In this document: one piece after another, positions 54,949 to 63,683 of the stretch
Layout of the letters: the number at the start of each line of letters is the position of its first letter
Position numbering within the stretch: the stretch's first letter is position 1
From: DATDDB01 sp035260545
GTDB lineage: Bacteria > Pseudomonadota > Gammaproteobacteria > Burkholderiales > Gallionellaceae
Assembly (NCBI GenBank): GCA_035260545.1
Contig: DATFUZ010000050.1
Location: 1-64,000 of the forward strand
Direction of reading: 5' to 3'
Length of the DNA: 64,000 nt
The notes under the pieces: generated by a model
What the model saw: the letters and a program-made list of their open reading frames with translations, nothing else
What the model was told of the DNA's origin: nothing
Database searches by the model: none
Position numbers and translations under genes: made by a program

Positions 54949-57009
54949 ATGCTCAGCAAACTCAATCCCACCCAGCGCGAGGCAGTGAAATACCTGGATG
55001 GCCCCCTGCTGGTGCTGGCCGGCGCCGGCAGCGGCAAGACCCGCGTCATCACCCACAAACTGGCCTACCTGATCGAGGAATGCGGCTATGCGCCGCGCAA
55101 CCTGGCCGCGATCACCTTCACCAACAAGGCCGCCACCGAGATGCGCGAACGCGTGGGCAAGCTGCTCTCCGGGCGCAACGCCAAGGGCATGACCATCAGC
55201 ACCTTTCACGCGCTGGGCATGCAGATCCTGCGCGAGGAGGCACCCCTGCTGGGCTACAAGAAGCAGTTTTCCATCCTCGACAGCGCGGATACGGCCAAGA
55301 TCATCAGCGAACTGCTGGGCAGCCCGGACAAGGGCGACATCCGCGATGCACAGACCGCCATCTCCAACTGGAAAGCCGCTTTCATTGCACCGGAACAGGC
55401 AGCCGAGCAAATCGAGCACAAAGAGCAGCAACACCTCGCCCTGCTGTATGGACGCTATCAGGAAACGCTGCGCGCCTACCAGGCGATGGACTTCGACGAC
55501 CTGATCCGCCTGCCGGTGGAGCTCTACAACACCCACCCCGAAGCACTGGAGCGCTGGCAGCGGCGGTTCCACTACTTGCTGGTGGACGAGTACCAGGACA
55601 CCAACGACTGCCAGTACCAGTTGATGAAACTGCTGGCGGGCCACCGCGCGGCCATCACGGCGGTGGGCGACGACGACCAGGCGATCTATGCCTGGCGCGG
55701 CGCCTCCGTAGCCAACCTGCACAACCTGCGGCAGGACTACCCCAGCCTGCGCGTGATCAAGCTGGAGCAGAACTACCGCTCCTCGCAGCGCATCCTGCAT
55801 GCGGCCAACCACCTGATTCAGAACAACACCAAGCTGTTCGAAAAGAAGCTGTGGAGCGAACATGGGCCGGGCGAGCAGGTGCGCGTGCTGGCCGCCAAGG
55901 ACGACGAGGACGAGGCCGAATCGGTGGTGCTGCGCCTGCTCGCGCACAAGTTCGAGCACGGCGCGAAGTTCTCGGATTACGCCATCCTCTACCGCAGCAA
56001 CCATCTTTCCCGCCCGTTCGAGGAGCAGTTGCGCGCGCAGAACGTACCGTATACGGTCAGCGGCGGCACCTCGTTCTTCGATCGCGCGGAGATCAAGGAC
56101 ATCATCGCCTACTTCAGGCTGATCGCCAACGAGGACGACGACCCCGCCTTCATCCGTGCGATCACCACGCCAAAGCGCGGAATCGGCAACAGCACCCTGG
56201 AAAAGCTCGCCGCCCACGCCGGAAACCGCAACGTCAGCCTGTTCGAAGCGGCCTTCGAGCCGGCCATGGCGCACCAGCTCAACGCGCGCCAGCACGAGGA
56301 CCTGCTGACCTTCTGCAACTTCATCAGCCGCATGCAGGAACGCGCCGAGAAGGACCCCTGCAACGAGGTGATCGCCGACCTTCTGGCCGCCATCGATTAT
56401 GAAGCCTGGCTGTTCGACAGCCAGGAGCCGCGCCAGGCCGAGACGCGCTGGAAAAACGTGCAGGATTTCATCGGCTGGATGAACCGCAAGGCCGAGGCCG
56501 ACGAGAAGAATCTGCTCGCCATGACCCAGACCATTGCGCTGATGAACCTCCTGGAATCGCGCGAAAAGGAGACCGACGCGGTCACCCTCTCCACTCTACA
56601 CGCCGCCAAGGGCCTGGAATTCGGCCATGTGTTCCTGGTGGGCGTGGAAGAGACCATCCTGCCGCACGAACGCAGCGAAGCGCCGGAGCAAATCGAGGAG
56701 GAGCGCCGCCTGATGTACGTGGGCATCACCCGCGCCGAGCGCACGCTGCAGATCAGCCACTGCACCAAGCGCCGCCGCGGCAAGGAATGGTCCGGCTGCG
56801 AACCCAGCCGCTTCATCGGCGAACTGCCGCAGGAAGACCTGGTGTTCTCCGGCGGGCCTCAGACCGCGCCAGCCGTCACCAAAAAGGAGGGCATGGACAA
56901 GCTCGCACGCTTCAAGGCCATGCTGGGCGGCGGCGCCGATGCGGGCGCACCGGGCGAAGCAGCCTCCTCCGACGGCGGCACCGCAGACAGCGCTCATCCC
57001 GCAACGTAA
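54949..57009 (+). CDS. rep: ATP-dependent DNA helicase Rep
   Basis: 3'-5' superfamily 1 helicase acting at replication forks, 686 residues. It starts MLSKLNPTQREAVKYL like E. coli Rep, with motif I AGAGSGKTRVIT, motif II DEYQDTN, motif III GDDDQAIYAWRGA, motif IV LEQNYRSSQRIL and motif V/VI VTLSTLHAAKGLEF and YVGITRAERTL. UvrD is the alternative, but the N-terminus and the NLAAITFTNKAATEM...STFHALG pattern are closer to Rep. The open frame upstream of 54949 contains the promoter and is not coding. Confidence 0.93.
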   Translation: MLSKLNPTQREAVKYLDGPLLVLAGAGSGKTRVITHKLAYLIEECGYAPRNLAAITFTNKAATEMRERVGKLLSGRNAKGMTISTFHALGMQILREEAPLLGYKKQFSILDSADTAKIISELLGSPDKGDIRDAQTAISNWKAAFIAPEQAAEQIEHKEQQHLALLYGRYQETLRAYQAMDFDDLIRLPVELYNTHPEALERWQRRFHYLLVDEYQDTNDCQYQLMKLLAGHRAAITAVGDDDQAIYAWRGASVANLHNLRQDYPSLRVIKLEQNYRSSQRILHAANHLIQNNTKLFEKKLWSEHGPGEQVRVLAAKDDEDEAESVVLRLLAHKFEHGAKFSDYAILYRSNHLSRPFEEQLRAQNVPYTVSGGTSFFDRAEIKDIIAYFRLIANEDDDPAFIRAITTPKRGIGNSTLEKLAAHAGNRNVSLFEAAFEPAMAHQLNARQHEDLLTFCNFISRMQERAEKDPCNEVIADLLAAIDYEAWLFDSQEPRQAETRWKNVQDFIGWMNRKAEADEKNLLAMTQTIALMNLLESREKETDAVTLSTLHAAKGLEFGHVFLVGVEETILPHERSEAPEQIEEERRLMYVGITRAERTLQISHCTKRRRGKEWSGCEPSRFIGELPQEDLVFSGGPQTAPAVTKKEGMDKLARFKAMLGGGADAGAPGEAASSDGGTADSAHPAT

Positions 57010-57061
57010 TAATTGCCAGTTGCGCCGTACGGCGTATGTGCGTAGTATTTGCCGTTGCTTC

Positions 57062-57080
57062 GCCGGCGCACAGCGCCGGC
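57062..57080. repeat. Inverted repeat downstream of rep
   Basis: GCCGGCGC-ACA-GCGCCGGC, a perfect 8-bp stem with a 3-nt loop, 53 bases after the rep stop. A 12-bp perfect palindrome CGCCGTACGGCG lies at 57023-57034. No U run follows, so termination is not assured. The 230-base gap to the next operon also holds a possible small ORF. Confidence 0.4.
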
Positions 57081-57092
57081 ATCGTTACAGGT

Positions 57093-57233
57093 ATGAACGC
57101 TTCAGGGAGGATGCGTTTGCAGGTAGCAATCCAGAACCATATCCGCGCATTGCCATTCGCGCCGTATGCGGCAATGACCGCGCTCTCCCGCCGTCTGACG
57201 CATGTCGCGACGGCCGCGCTCAAGGCATACTGA
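57093..57233 (+). CDS. Possible small ORF ahead of the SpoIIM-like gene
   Basis: Up to 46 codons (MNASGRMRLQ...), ending 6 bases before the SpoIIM-like start. GGGAGG lies inside it and would suit a TTG start at 57117 (spacing 6; 38 codons, QVAIQNHIRALPFAPYAA...). No homology recognised; it may be a coupled leader or chance. Confidence 0.25.
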   Translation: MNASGRMRLQVAIQNHIRALPFAPYAAMTALSRRLTHVATAALKAY

Positions 57234-57239
57234 ACCCGC

Positions 57240-58274
57240 ATGAAGGAACTGCAATTCGTCGCCCGGCGCGAGCTGGCATGGGCCGCTTGGGAGCGCTGGC
57301 TGCGCACGACCACGGCCACCGGCAAGCGCAGGAAGACCAGGCCGGCGAAAGCGGCGGACAGCGCCCTCACCGAAACGGAAGCGCAAGCCGACCGCGACCT
57401 GCGGGAAAACCTGCCGCACGCCTTCCGTGCGCTGAGCCACGACCTCGCGCTCGCGCGCGACCGACAATACTCCAGCCTGCTGCAAGACCGCCTGCGCGTG
57501 CTGGTCCTGGCCGCGCACCAGCGCATCTACGGCGCGCGCAAGAAAGAAGGCCTGGCCATTTTCCGCTTCGTGCTGCACGGCTTCCCCGCCCTGGTGCGGC
57601 GCGAGCGGCGGGTGATCGCCCTGGCCGCGGCGCTGCTCCTGATCCCCTTGCTGGCAATGCTGATCGCCCTGCAGTTCTATCCCGACAGCGTCTACCTGAT
57701 GATGTCGCCCGACTCGGTCACCGATGTTGAAAACATGTACGCACCCACGGCAAAGCGCCTGGGCCAGGCCCATGCCGTATCCGGCGAATGGAAGATGTGG
57801 GGCCTGTATATTGCCAACAACATCGGGCTCGATTTCCAGTGCTTTGCCGGCGGCCTGGCCTTCGGGGTCGGCTCGGTGTTCTTCCTGATCTATAACGGCC
57901 TGTTCATCGGCGCCATAGCAGGTCACCTGACCCAGATTGGCTACATCGAAACCTTCTGGAGCTTCGTCGCCGGGCACAGCGCCTTCGAGATGACCGGCGC
58001 CGTGCTTTCCGGCGCTGCCGGGCTCAAGCTCGCCCAGGCGCTGATCGCGCCCGGCCTGCGCACGCGCCGCGCCGCGCTGGTGGCAAATGCGAAGATCGCC
58101 ATCCAGCTCCTGCTGGGCGCAGCCGCGCTCACTTTCTTTGCCGCGTTCATCGAAGCCTTCTGGTCGGCGGAACGCCTGTTCCCGGCGCACCTCAAGTACG
58201 GCGTGGGCATCGCCATGTGGTGCATTACGCTCGCCTATCTGGTGTTCGCCGGAAAGGAACGCCATGCGCCTTGA
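57240..58274 (+). CDS. Stage II sporulation protein M-like membrane protein
   Basis: A 344-residue SpoIIM-family protein. A long cytoplasmic, charged N-terminus (about 1-125) precedes about six membrane helices, with the family segments DVENMYAP, MWGLYIANNIGLDFQCFAGGLAFG and FVAGHSAFEMTGAVLSGAAGL. The organism does not appear to sporulate; in Gram-negatives such genes are found in MoxR-DUF58 operons, as here. It overlaps the next gene by 11 bases. Confidence 0.9.
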   Translation: MKELQFVARRELAWAAWERWLRTTTATGKRRKTRPAKAADSALTETEAQADRDLRENLPHAFRALSHDLALARDRQYSSLLQDRLRVLVLAAHQRIYGARKKEGLAIFRFVLHGFPALVRRERRVIALAAALLLIPLLAMLIALQFYPDSVYLMMSPDSVTDVENMYAPTAKRLGQAHAVSGEWKMWGLYIANNIGLDFQCFAGGLAFGVGSVFFLIYNGLFIGAIAGHLTQIGYIETFWSFVAGHSAFEMTGAVLSGAAGLKLAQALIAPGLRTRRAALVANAKIAIQLLLGAAALTFFAAFIEAFWSAERLFPAHLKYGVGIAMWCITLAYLVFAGKERHAP

Positions 58275-59019
58275 AGAGATCGGCATCCAGCTGCGGCCAC
58301 GCAGCGCCTCCGAGGCGCTGGATCTCGGACGCGTCATGATGCAGGCCTGGTATGGCGGCGCCTGGCGCGCCTGGAGCGTGACCTACCTCGCCATCGGCCT
58401 GCCGCTCGCGCTCATGTTGTGGCATTACGAACTGCTGGCAATTCCGCTGATCTGGTGGCTGAAGCCGTTCTGCGACCGCGCCCTGCTGTTCGCCTACAGC
58501 CGCTCGCTGTTCGGGGAATCCATCTCGCGGCGCGACGTGTGGCGCGCGCTGCCCGGGCTGCTGAAGAATACCGGGCTGTTTTCCGCACTCACCTACCGCC
58601 GCTTCGGTCTGCGGCGCGCCTTCCTCCTGCCGGTGTGGCAACTCGAAGGGCAGCGCGGAAAAGCCGCCCGCCAGCGCTCGCGGGTGCTGTCGTCGCGTGT
58701 CGATAACCTGTCCGTGGGGCTGACGGTGTTCTCACTGGCTATATCGTTCTTCCTTGCGCTGTCGCTGCTGCTTCTGATCGACATGTTCGTTCCGCAAGGC
58801 CATCAGGACATCGTCAGAATGGACGACTGGCTGGACGGCAATATCACCTCCGCCGGCGCTTTCATCCTGAATCTGGCGATCATGACCGCGGAAAGCATCG
58901 TCGAGCCGTTCTACGTCGCCAGCGGCTTTGCGCTCTATCTCAACCGGCGCAGCGAACTTGAAGGCTGGGACATCGAGCAGGCATTCCGCAAGATGTCGGT
59001 GCGAAAGGCAGCGCAGTAA
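58264..59019 (+). CDS. Membrane protein of the MoxR operon
   Basis: A 251-residue protein with about four to six helices (VTYLAIGLPLALMLWHY, LTVFSLAISFFLALSLLLLIDM, FILNLAIMTAESIVEPFYV). The family is recognised only by its place between SpoIIM-like and DUF4129 genes. The ATG at 58264 follows AAAGGAACGCC and overlaps the preceding gene. The C-terminal LNRRSELEGWDIEQAFRKM is cytoplasmic. Function unknown; likely part of a membrane complex served by MoxR. Confidence 0.8.
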   Translation: MRLEEIGIQLRPRSASEALDLGRVMMQAWYGGAWRAWSVTYLAIGLPLALMLWHYELLAIPLIWWLKPFCDRALLFAYSRSLFGESISRRDVWRALPGLLKNTGLFSALTYRRFGLRRAFLLPVWQLEGQRGKAARQRSRVLSSRVDNLSVGLTVFSLAISFFLALSLLLLIDMFVPQGHQDIVRMDDWLDGNITSAGAFILNLAIMTAESIVEPFYVASGFALYLNRRSELEGWDIEQAFRKMSVRKAAQ

Positions 59020-59796
59020 ATGAACGCACGTGTGCACCACAGACTGGGCGCCGCCATGCGCGGCCTGGTAATGCTCGCGCTGCTGGCGTGCTGCGGATTC
59101 CGGCCCGCCTGGGCGGCCGATCCGGCGGCGGGCGCGGGGACACAACACGAAAGCCGCGAAAAAGCCACGATACGCGCCGTACTGGCCGACCCCGTGTTCG
59201 GCGGCGAGAGGACGGAATACGACTGGCGCTACACTAGCGCCACGCCGGACAAAGCGCCGGACGCCGCCGAAACGCCGTCCTGGCTCGACGGCCTGCGCGA
59301 TGCCATCGAATACCTGTCCAGGGCCCTGCGTCTGCTGGTGTATTTCGCTCTTGCCCTCCTGCTGGCGGTGCTGATCTACCTGACCTACCGCCACCGTGAC
59401 GCCTGGTTCGGGCCGCTGAAGGGCCGCACCGCGCCGCCCAGCTTTCTGTTCGGGCTGGATGTGCGGCCCGAGTCGTTGCCGGACGACGTGGCCGCGGCCG
59501 CGCTGGCGGAACTGAGCCGGGGCAGCGCCAGCGGCGCGCTCAGCCTGCTCTACCGGGCCGCGCTGGTTTCGCTGATCCACCACAGCCAGCTCGATTTCCA
59601 CGCCGGCCACACCGAGGACGACTGCCTGAACCTGGTGCGGGCTGCGGTGGATGCCGGCCGCAGCGGTTATTTCGCCGAACTCATGGATGCCTGGAAACGC
59701 ACGGCCTACGCCCATGAGCCGCCGCCGGCGCCGGCGCTGGAATCGCTATGCACGCGCTGGCCGGCGCATTTTTCCCTGGCGGGGGATAATCGATGA
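59020..59796 (+). CDS. DUF4129 domain protein
   Basis: A 258-residue protein with a signal or anchor segment (about 14-32), an outside segment, a second helix (about 107-127) and a cytoplasmic C-terminal DUF4129 region (ALAELSRGSASGALSLLYRAALVSLIHHS, EDDCLNLVRAAVDAG). It starts immediately after the previous stop and overlaps the next gene by 4 bases. Confidence 0.85.
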   Translation: MNARVHHRLGAAMRGLVMLALLACCGFRPAWAADPAAGAGTQHESREKATIRAVLADPVFGGERTEYDWRYTSATPDKAPDAAETPSWLDGLRDAIEYLSRALRLLVYFALALLLAVLIYLTYRHRDAWFGPLKGRTAPPSFLFGLDVRPESLPDDVAAAALAELSRGSASGALSLLYRAALVSLIHHSQLDFHAGHTEDDCLNLVRAAVDAGRSGYFAELMDAWKRTAYAHEPPPAPALESLCTRWPAHFSLAGDNR

Positions 59797-61349
59797 GCCG
59801 CCGCACCGTCCTTATTATCGTGCTCGCCGTAAGCCTGCTGGGTGCAGGTGGATGGTGGATTTCCACGCACTTCACGAAGGTCGCGGTCAACCATTACGAG
59901 CCGCCGGGACAGGCCGCGCAGGACAACCGCTACCTCGCGCTGGAGCGCTTCATGTCGCGCATGGGGCGCGGCGTAGCCTCCTCCGGCGACGTGCGCGTGC
60001 TGGACACGCTCAAGCCCGGCGGCGTGCTGATCCTGGACCGTCATCACCGCGCCGCGCTGAGCAAGGATCGGCTGAAGGAACTTTTCGACTGGGTGGGTAA
60101 AGGCGGTTATCTGATCGTCGTGCCCGAGTACAGCGATGAGCCTGATCCCGTGATGTCCTATCTGCACGTGCAGTGGGATGACGGCAGCGATGAAACCTGC
60201 GACGACTGCGACCTGCCCGCTGTCAAGGGCGCGAAGCCGGCTGCCCCCCATCCGGCCTCCGGCCCGGCCGCTGCGTCACCCCTTGCGGCATCAGCGCCGC
60301 CCCCCGCGAAACGCCCCATGGCCTCGCCGCTGACGGCAGCCGGCCCTCATCCAGCCTCTTCCCCGGCGGCCGCATCGCCCCTGGTGGCATCGGCGCCGCG
60401 CCCGGCAAAACGCCCCATGACTTCGCCGCTGACGGCAGGCGCCCCCCGCCCCGCGGTCTCTCCCCTCACGGCATCGTCTCCCGCAGCCGCGGCATCGCCA
60501 CGGCCCGCCACGCCTGAATCCAGGCCGGCCTCTGCGTCAGCCGCCCCGGCAGCGCCCGCCTCGGCGCCGGTAGCGGCACAAGACGGCGCAAGCGACGATG
60601 CAGGGGATACCGGGGATGACAATGCAGACTCTGATGCACCCAAGACCATTTCCGCATTGATCCCCGGCTCGGTGCACCCGCTCGCCATTCGCATGCAGTA
60701 CGAGGGCCTCAAGCCCGGCAATATCAAACCGTCGTGGAAGGTGGCGCTGGATGCCAACAGCGACTGGCTGGTCCACTATCGCTACGGGCTCGGCAATGTC
60801 AGCCTGGTCGCCAACCTGGACCACGTAGTGTCCAACGACGCCATAGGCGACTTTGACCACGCGGAATTCTTCTGGAAGCTGCTCCAGCACTTTCAACCCA
60901 AGGGACCGGTGATCCTGATGACGCGCCTGCCCATTCCCGATCTCTTCGACTGGCTCGTGGGCTCCGCGTGGGCCGCGACCATCAGCGGTCTGGTGCTGAT
61001 CGGACTGTGGCTGTGGAGCGTGGCGCCGCGCTTCGGGGGCACCGTGCCCGATGTGCCGCCCTCACGCCGCGAGTTGCGCGAGCACCTCAATGCGATCGGC
61101 CGCTTCGTGTGGCGCAACCAGGGCCTGGGCCGCTGGCTGGAAACGGCACGCGGCGCTTTCCGCGAGCGCCTGCTGATGCGCCACCCCGCCATCGCCGCAA
61201 TGGACTCGCCGCGCCAGGCCGCGGCGCTGGCGCAAATGACGGGGCTGGCCGACCAGGCGATACTGACCGCGCTGACAGGCACACCCCGGCATGCCTCCGA
61301 ATTCACTGCCATGCTGCGCACCCTGAAACATCTTAAACATAACCTGTGA
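59793..61349 (+). CDS. DUF4350 domain protein with Ala/Pro repeat insertion
   Basis: A 518-residue membrane protein. An N-terminal helix (6-24) leads to a DUF4350-like domain (NRYLALERFMSRMGRGV, LKPGGVLILDRHHRAAL) that is split by an Ala/Pro/Ser-rich insertion of about 130 residues (145-275), including two 33-residue repeats. The domain resumes (SALIPGSVHPLAIRMQY), followed by a second helix (about 391-408) and a cytoplasmic tail. The insertion is probably a disordered periplasmic linker; the core is typical for this operon. Confidence 0.85.
   Translation: MSRRTVLIIVLAVSLLGAGGWWISTHFTKVAVNHYEPPGQAAQDNRYLALERFMSRMGRGVASSGDVRVLDTLKPGGVLILDRHHRAALSKDRLKELFDWVGKGGYLIVVPEYSDEPDPVMSYLHVQWDDGSDETCDDCDLPAVKGAKPAAPHPASGPAAASPLAASAPPPAKRPMASPLTAAGPHPASSPAAASPLVASAPRPAKRPMTSPLTAGAPRPAVSPLTASSPAAAASPRPATPESRPASASAAPAAPASAPVAAQDGASDDAGDTGDDNADSDAPKTISALIPGSVHPLAIRMQYEGLKPGNIKPSWKVALDANSDWLVHYRYGLGNVSLVANLDHVVSNDAIGDFDHAEFFWKLLQHFQPKGPVILMTRLPIPDLFDWLVGSAWAATISGLVLIGLWLWSVAPRFGGTVPDVPPSRRELREHLNAIGRFVWRNQGLGRWLETARGAFRERLLMRHPAIAAMDSPRQAAALAQMTGLADQAILTALTGTPRHASEFTAMLRTLKHLKHNL
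60246..60443 (+). repeat. Two tandem 99-bp repeats within the DUF4350 gene
   Basis: Two consecutive 33-codon units (PHPAS-x-PAAASPL-x-AS, then AP-x-PAKRPM-x-SPLTA) differ at only a few positions, and a degenerate third unit follows (to about 60500). The in-frame copy-number change would not disrupt the protein, so length variation between strains is expected. Confidence 0.85.
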
Positions 61350-61359
61350 GAAGACAGCC

Positions 61360-62334
61360 ATGAATCTGCCAGACGAAAAATTGCATGAATCCGCCGCCCT
61401 GCTGAGCGCGCTGCGGGGCGAACTTTCCAGGAAGCTGATTGGCCAGGACGATGTGGTCGACCATGTGCTGATCGGCCTGCTGTGCAATGCGCACGTGCTG
61501 CTGGAGGGGGTGCCGGGCCTCGGCAAGACCCTGCTCGCGAAAACGCTGGGCAAGACCTTCGACGGCCAGTTCAAGCGCATCCAGTTCACCCCGGACCTGA
61601 TGCCCTCGGACGTGATCGGCCACACCTTCTTCGACGCGGGCAGGAACGAATTCGTCACCCGCCAGGGACCGGTGTTCGCGCAATTGGTGCTGGCCGACGA
61701 AATCAACCGCGCGCCCGCCAAGACCCAATCGGCATTGCTGGAAGCCATGCAGGAACAGCAGGTGACCCTGGAAGGCCGGCCCATCCCGCTGCCGCGTCCG
61801 TTCATGGTGATGGCCACGCAAAACCCGGTGGAGCAGGAAGGCACCTACCCGCTGCCGGAGGCGCAGCTCGACCGCTTCCTGCTCAAGATCCGCATCGACT
61901 ATCCGGAACCGCATCACGAGATCGAACTCACGCGCCAAGTGACCGAACTCAGATCCGGCGCGACCCTGAGCGTGGATGACGTGCAGACGCTGCTCAAGCC
62001 GGAGGCCGTCGTCGAGTTGCAGCACGCTTCCGCGAACGTCACCGTGGATGAGCGGGTGATGGAATATGCCGTCGCCATCACCCGCGCCACCCGCGACACA
62101 CCGGGATTTTCCCGCGGCGCGGGTCCCCGCGGCAGCATTGCACTCGTGCGCGCGGGACGCGCCAAGGCGCTGATGGCCGGCCGCAGCTACGTGGTGCCGG
62201 ACGACATCAAGGCCGTGGCCATCCCCGCGCTGCGCCATCGCGTGGCGATCGCCGCCGAAGCGGAGATCGAGGGCCTGTCCGTGGACGGCCTGATCGCCAC
62301 CCTGCTGGAAAACGTGCCCGCGCCGCGCACCTGA
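61360..62334 (+). CDS. moxR: MoxR family AAA+ ATPase
   Basis: A 324-residue chaperone-like ATPase. Walker A is GVPGLGKT (50-57), Walker B LVLADEINRAPAKTQSALLEAM; sensor 1 is ATQNPVEQEGTYPLPEAQLDRF. MoxR proteins are thought to help assemble or activate neighbours with VWA-like domains, here the DUF58 protein whose start overlaps its stop by one base. Confidence 0.95.
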   Translation: MNLPDEKLHESAALLSALRGELSRKLIGQDDVVDHVLIGLLCNAHVLLEGVPGLGKTLLAKTLGKTFDGQFKRIQFTPDLMPSDVIGHTFFDAGRNEFVTRQGPVFAQLVLADEINRAPAKTQSALLEAMQEQQVTLEGRPIPLPRPFMVMATQNPVEQEGTYPLPEAQLDRFLLKIRIDYPEPHHEIELTRQVTELRSGATLSVDDVQTLLKPEAVVELQHASANVTVDERVMEYAVAITRATRDTPGFSRGAGPRGSIALVRAGRAKALMAGRSYVVPDDIKAVAIPALRHRVAIAAEAEIEGLSVDGLIATLLENVPAPRT

Positions 62335-63659
62335 TGATGCCCGTTCCGCACCGCAACCTGCTGATCATGGCCTGCGCCTGGCTGGGGCTGGGCATCGCCG
62401 TGCTCTTCGCCGGCAAGGTGCTCGTACCTTGGTGGCAGGGCTTCGGGCTGGTCGGCTTTGCCGTTGCGGCGGCGGATATTTTCGCAGGGCGGCGGCAGCG
62501 CGGCATGCTGGAGATCGTGCGTGAACTGCCGCAGGCGCTCGCCGTCGGCGCCAAACAGGAGATAGCCTTCCGCATCAGTTGCCGGGAAAACTGCGACGGC
62601 CGCATCAGTGGCTGGCTCTATGACCGGCACCCGCCCGAATTTCGCGCAGAAGGCCTGCCGCTGGCGTTCGAGGCCACGCCCGGCCGCTGGGTGCGGACGG
62701 CTTACCGCTTGCATGTCCGCGAGCGCGGCTGGTACCGCTTCGAGGGTGTGGATCTCAGACTGCGCTCGCCCTTCGGCCTGTGGCTGATTCCCGAAAAGCT
62801 GGCGCTGCAAAGCGAGGTGCGCGTCTATCCGGACTTCACCACCATCGCGCATTACACCCTGCTCGCCACCGACAACCGGCTTTCGCAGATCGGCCTGCTG
62901 CGCCGCCCGCGCCGCGGGCTGGGGCTGGAATTCCACCAGCTGCGCGATTACCGCCAGGACGACATGCTGCGCCAGATCGACTGGAAGGCCAGCGCGCGCG
63001 CCCACCGCCTGATCTCCCGCGAATACCAGGACGAGCGCGACCAGCAGGTCGTATTCCTGATGGATTGCGGCGAACGCATGCGCGCCAAGGACGACGACCT
63101 TTCCCACTTCGACCACACGCTCAATGCGCTGCTGCTGCTGGGCTACGTCGCGCTGCGCCAGGGCGACGCGGTGGGGCTATGCACCTTCGGCCACGACAAC
63201 CCGCGCTTTGTCGCGCCGCGCAAGTCGGTGGCCTCGGTCAACATGCTGCTGAATTCGGTCTACGACCTGCAGCCCTCGCTGCAGACCCCGGACTATCTCG
63301 TGGCCAGCCAGTACCTCAGCCAGCGCCTGACCCGGCGCGCGCTGGTGGTGCTGGTCACCAACATCCGCGACGAGGACGACGACACGCTCGCACCCGCCAT
63401 GCGCCATCTGCGCAAGAGCCACGCGGTGACCGTGGCCAGCCTGCGCGAACCGGTGCTGGAAACGCTGGAAACCGCGCCGCTGAACGATTTCGACGATGCG
63501 CTCACCCATGCCGCCGCGCTGGAATACGTGAACGACCGCCGCCGCCAAGTGGCGGCGCTGCGCCACAACGGCATCCAGGTGCTGGACACGCGGCTCAAGG
63601 ACCTGCCCATCGCCCTCATCAACCACTATTGGGAGCGCAAGCGCGCGGGCGTTTCCTGA
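62334..63659 (+). CDS. DUF58 domain (VWA-like) protein
   Basis: A 441-residue protein with two N-terminal helices (about 8-42), a beta-rich region, and the DUF58 signature YRQDDMLRQIDWKASARAHR followed by a von Willebrand A-like fold (VVFLMDCGERMRAKDDDLSH, with Asp as the first MIDAS-like residue). Partner of MoxR. Either of two adjacent ATGs may be used. Confidence 0.92.
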   Translation: MMPVPHRNLLIMACAWLGLGIAVLFAGKVLVPWWQGFGLVGFAVAAADIFAGRRQRGMLEIVRELPQALAVGAKQEIAFRISCRENCDGRISGWLYDRHPPEFRAEGLPLAFEATPGRWVRTAYRLHVRERGWYRFEGVDLRLRSPFGLWLIPEKLALQSEVRVYPDFTTIAHYTLLATDNRLSQIGLLRRPRRGLGLEFHQLRDYRQDDMLRQIDWKASARAHRLISREYQDERDQQVVFLMDCGERMRAKDDDLSHFDHTLNALLLLGYVALRQGDAVGLCTFGHDNPRFVAPRKSVASVNMLLNSVYDLQPSLQTPDYLVASQYLSQRLTRRALVVLVTNIRDEDDDTLAPAMRHLRKSHAVTVASLREPVLETLETAPLNDFDDALTHAAALEYVNDRRRQVAALRHNGIQVLDTRLKDLPIALINHYWERKRAGVS

Positions 63660-63683
63660 CCGCGAGCCGACCGGAACAAGACC

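Noticed and set aside
54742..56295. 517-codon minus-strand frame inside rep
   Set aside because: Rep has all helicase motifs on the plus strand; the antisense frame reads as low-information Val/Leu/Gln/His sequence.
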